A stretch of DNA of 64,000 nucleotides from Chinchilla lanigera (taxonomy: Eukaryota; Chordata; Mammalia; Rodentia; Chinchillidae). Location: NCBI RefSeq assembly GCF_000276665.1, contig NW_004955469.1, positions 9,468,149-9,532,148 of the forward strand. The letters are read 5' to 3'. A program made the position numbers and the translations under genes. The notes below the pieces were generated by a model that was given only the letters and a program-made list of their open reading frames with translations, did not search any database and was not told the DNA's origin. Of the stretch, positions 61,640 to 64,000 are shown in pieces (position 1 is the first letter of the stretch; each line of letters begins with the position of its first letter).

Positions 61640-63560
61640 GTTTCTCAAATGAGAGGAAGCATTCCATATGTAACTTTTTGTGTTTGACTTATTTTGCTTA
61701 GTATTATGGTCCTGACACGATGGTCTTCAGTTCCATTCATTTTCCTGCAGATGACATGACTTCATTCTTCTTTATGGCTAGATACCATTCCATTGTGTAT
61801 ATTTTCTTTATCCATTCACCTTTGATGGGCATCTAGGCTGTTTCCATAGTTTAGCTATTGTGAATTGCATTGCTATGAATATGGGTATGTATTGCTATTC
61901 CATTAAACTTTTTTATATCTATATTAATGTAGTTATGGACTGACCTTATTTAAAGTGTACATTGTGATCAGCCTTGATATTTGTATGCATCTCTGAAACC
62001 ATCACATTTTAGATAACAAATTTTGTCCCTATTTCTGTTTCTTATTTTTCTTTTGTTTAGTTGGGTTTTTTGAGGCACAATCTCACTGTGTAGTTCAGGC
62101 TAGCTTTGAATTCATTATATAGCCTGGATTGACTTTGAACTCTCAGTGATCTTCCTGCCTCAACCTCCCAAAGTGCTGGGAATTACACAAGCAAATGCCA
62201 CTATGCCCAGCTCCCCAACATTTATCTTGGTTGTACAGATTAGTGGGTTTCCTTTTGGCAGATACTTTTTTTAATTTTATAAGCTATACCCAAATTTTTA
62301 AAAATTTTATTTATTTTGAGAGAGGTCCTTGATAAGTCGTAGAGGCTGCCCTTGAACTCACAGCAGTCCTCCTACCTCTTCCTCCTGAGTGCTGGGATTA
62401 CAAATGTGCACCATCTCCCTCAGCTTTTTTGGCAGATTTGTATGTGGGCCTAACAAACTTTAATCATTTTCCTCCATAACTCCCCTGTCTCCACCCTCAC
62501 CCCTAGTTTGACATTTTTTGGGGGAGGGTTTCAGTGTGTGTAATGTATGCTGATCGTATTCCCGTTACTCACTCTTATACCCCTCCCTTTTTCCTTTCCT
62601 CTTGTCAAATAATAGTCTCCTTTCTTTTCCTCTCTTTTATGGTCTATCTGCTATACTAGGGCAAACACGCAATATTTCTGAGTCGGCCGTATTTTGTTCC
62701 ACATGATAATCCTTAGATCCCTTCAGTTTTTTACAATGATAAAATTTCATTCTTTTTTTATGGCCAGTAATATACACCATATTTTCTTTATCCATTCATT
62801 TGTTAATGGGCATCTAGGCTGGTTCTGTATCTTGGCTATTGTATGTTGTACCACAGTAAACATGGGTGTGCAGTGTTCCTGTCGTATACTAATTTTATTT
62901 CCTTTGGGTATATTCCATGGATGGGTATAGTTGGGTCAAATGGTAATTCTATTTGTAGTTTTTGGAGGAACCTTGATATTTATTTTCTGTAGTGCCTGTA
63001 CTAGCCTACGTTCCACCGGCAGTGTCAGAGTGCCCCAAATCCTCACCAGCGTGCATGCGTGTATGTATGTACATATGTATGTATGCCTTAATGTGTTCTT
63101 GTTGATAGCTAGTATGGCTGAGGTAAGATGGAATCTCAGTGTAGGTTTGATTTACATTTCCCTCATGTTTGATATGCATGTGTGTGTGTGTGTGTGTAGG
63201 GGGGTACTGGGGATTGAACCCAGAACCTTCACACTGAGCTACATCCCCTACCCCCCCCCCCTTTTAATTGTGACTCAGTTGCAGTTGCTAAATTACCCAT
63301 TTGGGGTTTGAAAGTGAGATCCTGCTGTCTCAGGCTTCCAGAGTGCTGGAATCACAGGTGTGTGCCACTATGCCCAATCATGCATAAGTCTTGTATGGAC
63401 AAATGTTTCCATTTTACTTCATAAATACCAGAATATTTACCATCCTAGGGTGGTTGGGTCACATGATAGGAGTATGGCAAACGTCTTAAGAAACTGCCTG
63501 TTTTCCATAGTAGTATCATTTTATATTCACACTAGCAATGTATGAGACTGACTTTTTCTT
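61640..63560. mobile_element. Old L1 3'-region fragments with SINEs
   Basis: 61700-61900, 62690-63170 and 63390-63555 contain L1 3'-type phrases (tatccattcacctttgatgg gcatctaggct; gggtcaaatggtaattctat). B1 (-) 62065-62215 and 62310-62425. An ID (-) at 63205-63250 follows a (TG)n tract. Confidence 0.55.
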
Positions 63561-63599
63561 TTTAACTAATTTAGTAGTTGTGTAATAATACCTCATTTT

Positions 63600-63975
63600 A
63601 GCCAGGCGTAGTGATGTAGGCCTGTAATCCCAGCACTCGGGAGGTTGAAGCAGGAGGATTGCCATGAGTTTGAGGCCAGCCTGGGGCTACATAGTGAGTC
63701 CAGGCCAGCCTGAACTGCATAGTGAGACCTTGTCTCAAAAAAAAAGAAAGAAAAAGTCTCATTTTAATTTGTGAATTTTGTTCATCATTTATAAATAATA
63801 GTGTTGAGCATCTGTTCCTCTGCTTATTGGCCATTTTGTATATCATCTTTTGTAAAGTATCTGTTTAATATGTTACCCATTTAAAAAAAATTGGATTGGG
63901 GCTGGGGATTTAGCTCAGCAGCACAGCGCCTGCCTGGCAAGTGGAAGGTCGTGAGTTCGATTCCCGGTATCAGAA
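63600..63975 (+). mobile_element. B1 and young ID SINE at the window end
   Basis: B1 (+) 63600-63750. ID (+) 63899-63972 with an (AAAC)n tail continuing to the window edge. Confidence 0.88.
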
Positions 63976-64000
63976 AACAAACAAACAAACAAACAAAAAA

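Noticed and set aside
1..64000. CRISPR arrays, operons or mobile bacterial systems
   Set aside because: The window is a mammalian chromosome with introns, SINEs and CpG promoters; tandem repeats here are microsatellites or coding repeats.

Overview
The window is nuclear DNA from a rodent. It is packed with tRNA-Ala-derived ID SINEs and 7SL-derived B1 SINEs carrying the internal 29-bp type duplication. Older MIR, L2, L1, MaLR and hAT remnants are also present, and I see no B2 elements. High ID copy number with no B2 suggests a non-muroid rodent; a castorimorph (beaver or heteromyid type) is my best guess, not a firm assignment. There is one assembly gap, 33110-33799.

Three protein-coding genes lie on the + strand in the mammalian order GCKR - SPATA31H1 (C2orf16) - ZNF512. 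(1) 575-16842 holds the last eleven coding exons of GCKR, the glucokinase regulatory protein, from about human residue 215 to the C-terminus. Every splice phase joins correctly. The terminal exon carries a net +1 shift next to the ancestral stop codon, so the reading frame runs 91 codons further, through the polyadenylation signal. (2) 26904-56861 holds SPATA31H1, reconstructed here as six coding exons. A membrane-anchor exon at 26904-27047 is followed by a 14.5-kb intron full of repeats, four small exons (41595-42984), and one giant exon (43724-56861). The predicted protein is 4499 residues, most of it degenerate short repeats with younger tandem blocks inside. It ends in an arginine/serine-rich tail. 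(3) 57489-58088 holds the first two coding exons of ZNF512, starting 387 bp after the SPATA31H1 polyadenylation signal in a CpG-rich promoter. The rest of ZNF512 lies beyond the window.

The spaces between exons are mostly SINEs. The most informative non-coding items are: a 30-nt 5' fragment of U2 snRNA inserted in a B1 with a perfect 19-bp target duplication; an inverted repeat in GCKR introns that encloses one exon, with a third copy downstream; an unrecognised, broken antisense pseudogene at 39.3-40.4 kb; a small hAT-type element at 30.6 kb; and a pair of CTCF-like motifs between GCKR and SPATA31H1.

The three genes do not form a pathway. GCKR is a liver regulator of glucokinase. SPATA31H1 belongs to a testis-associated family of unclear biochemical role. 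ZNF512 is a broadly expressed nuclear zinc-finger protein. Their adjacency is inherited mammalian synteny. All protein identifications come from recall of the human proteins and reading of the sequence, with no database search.
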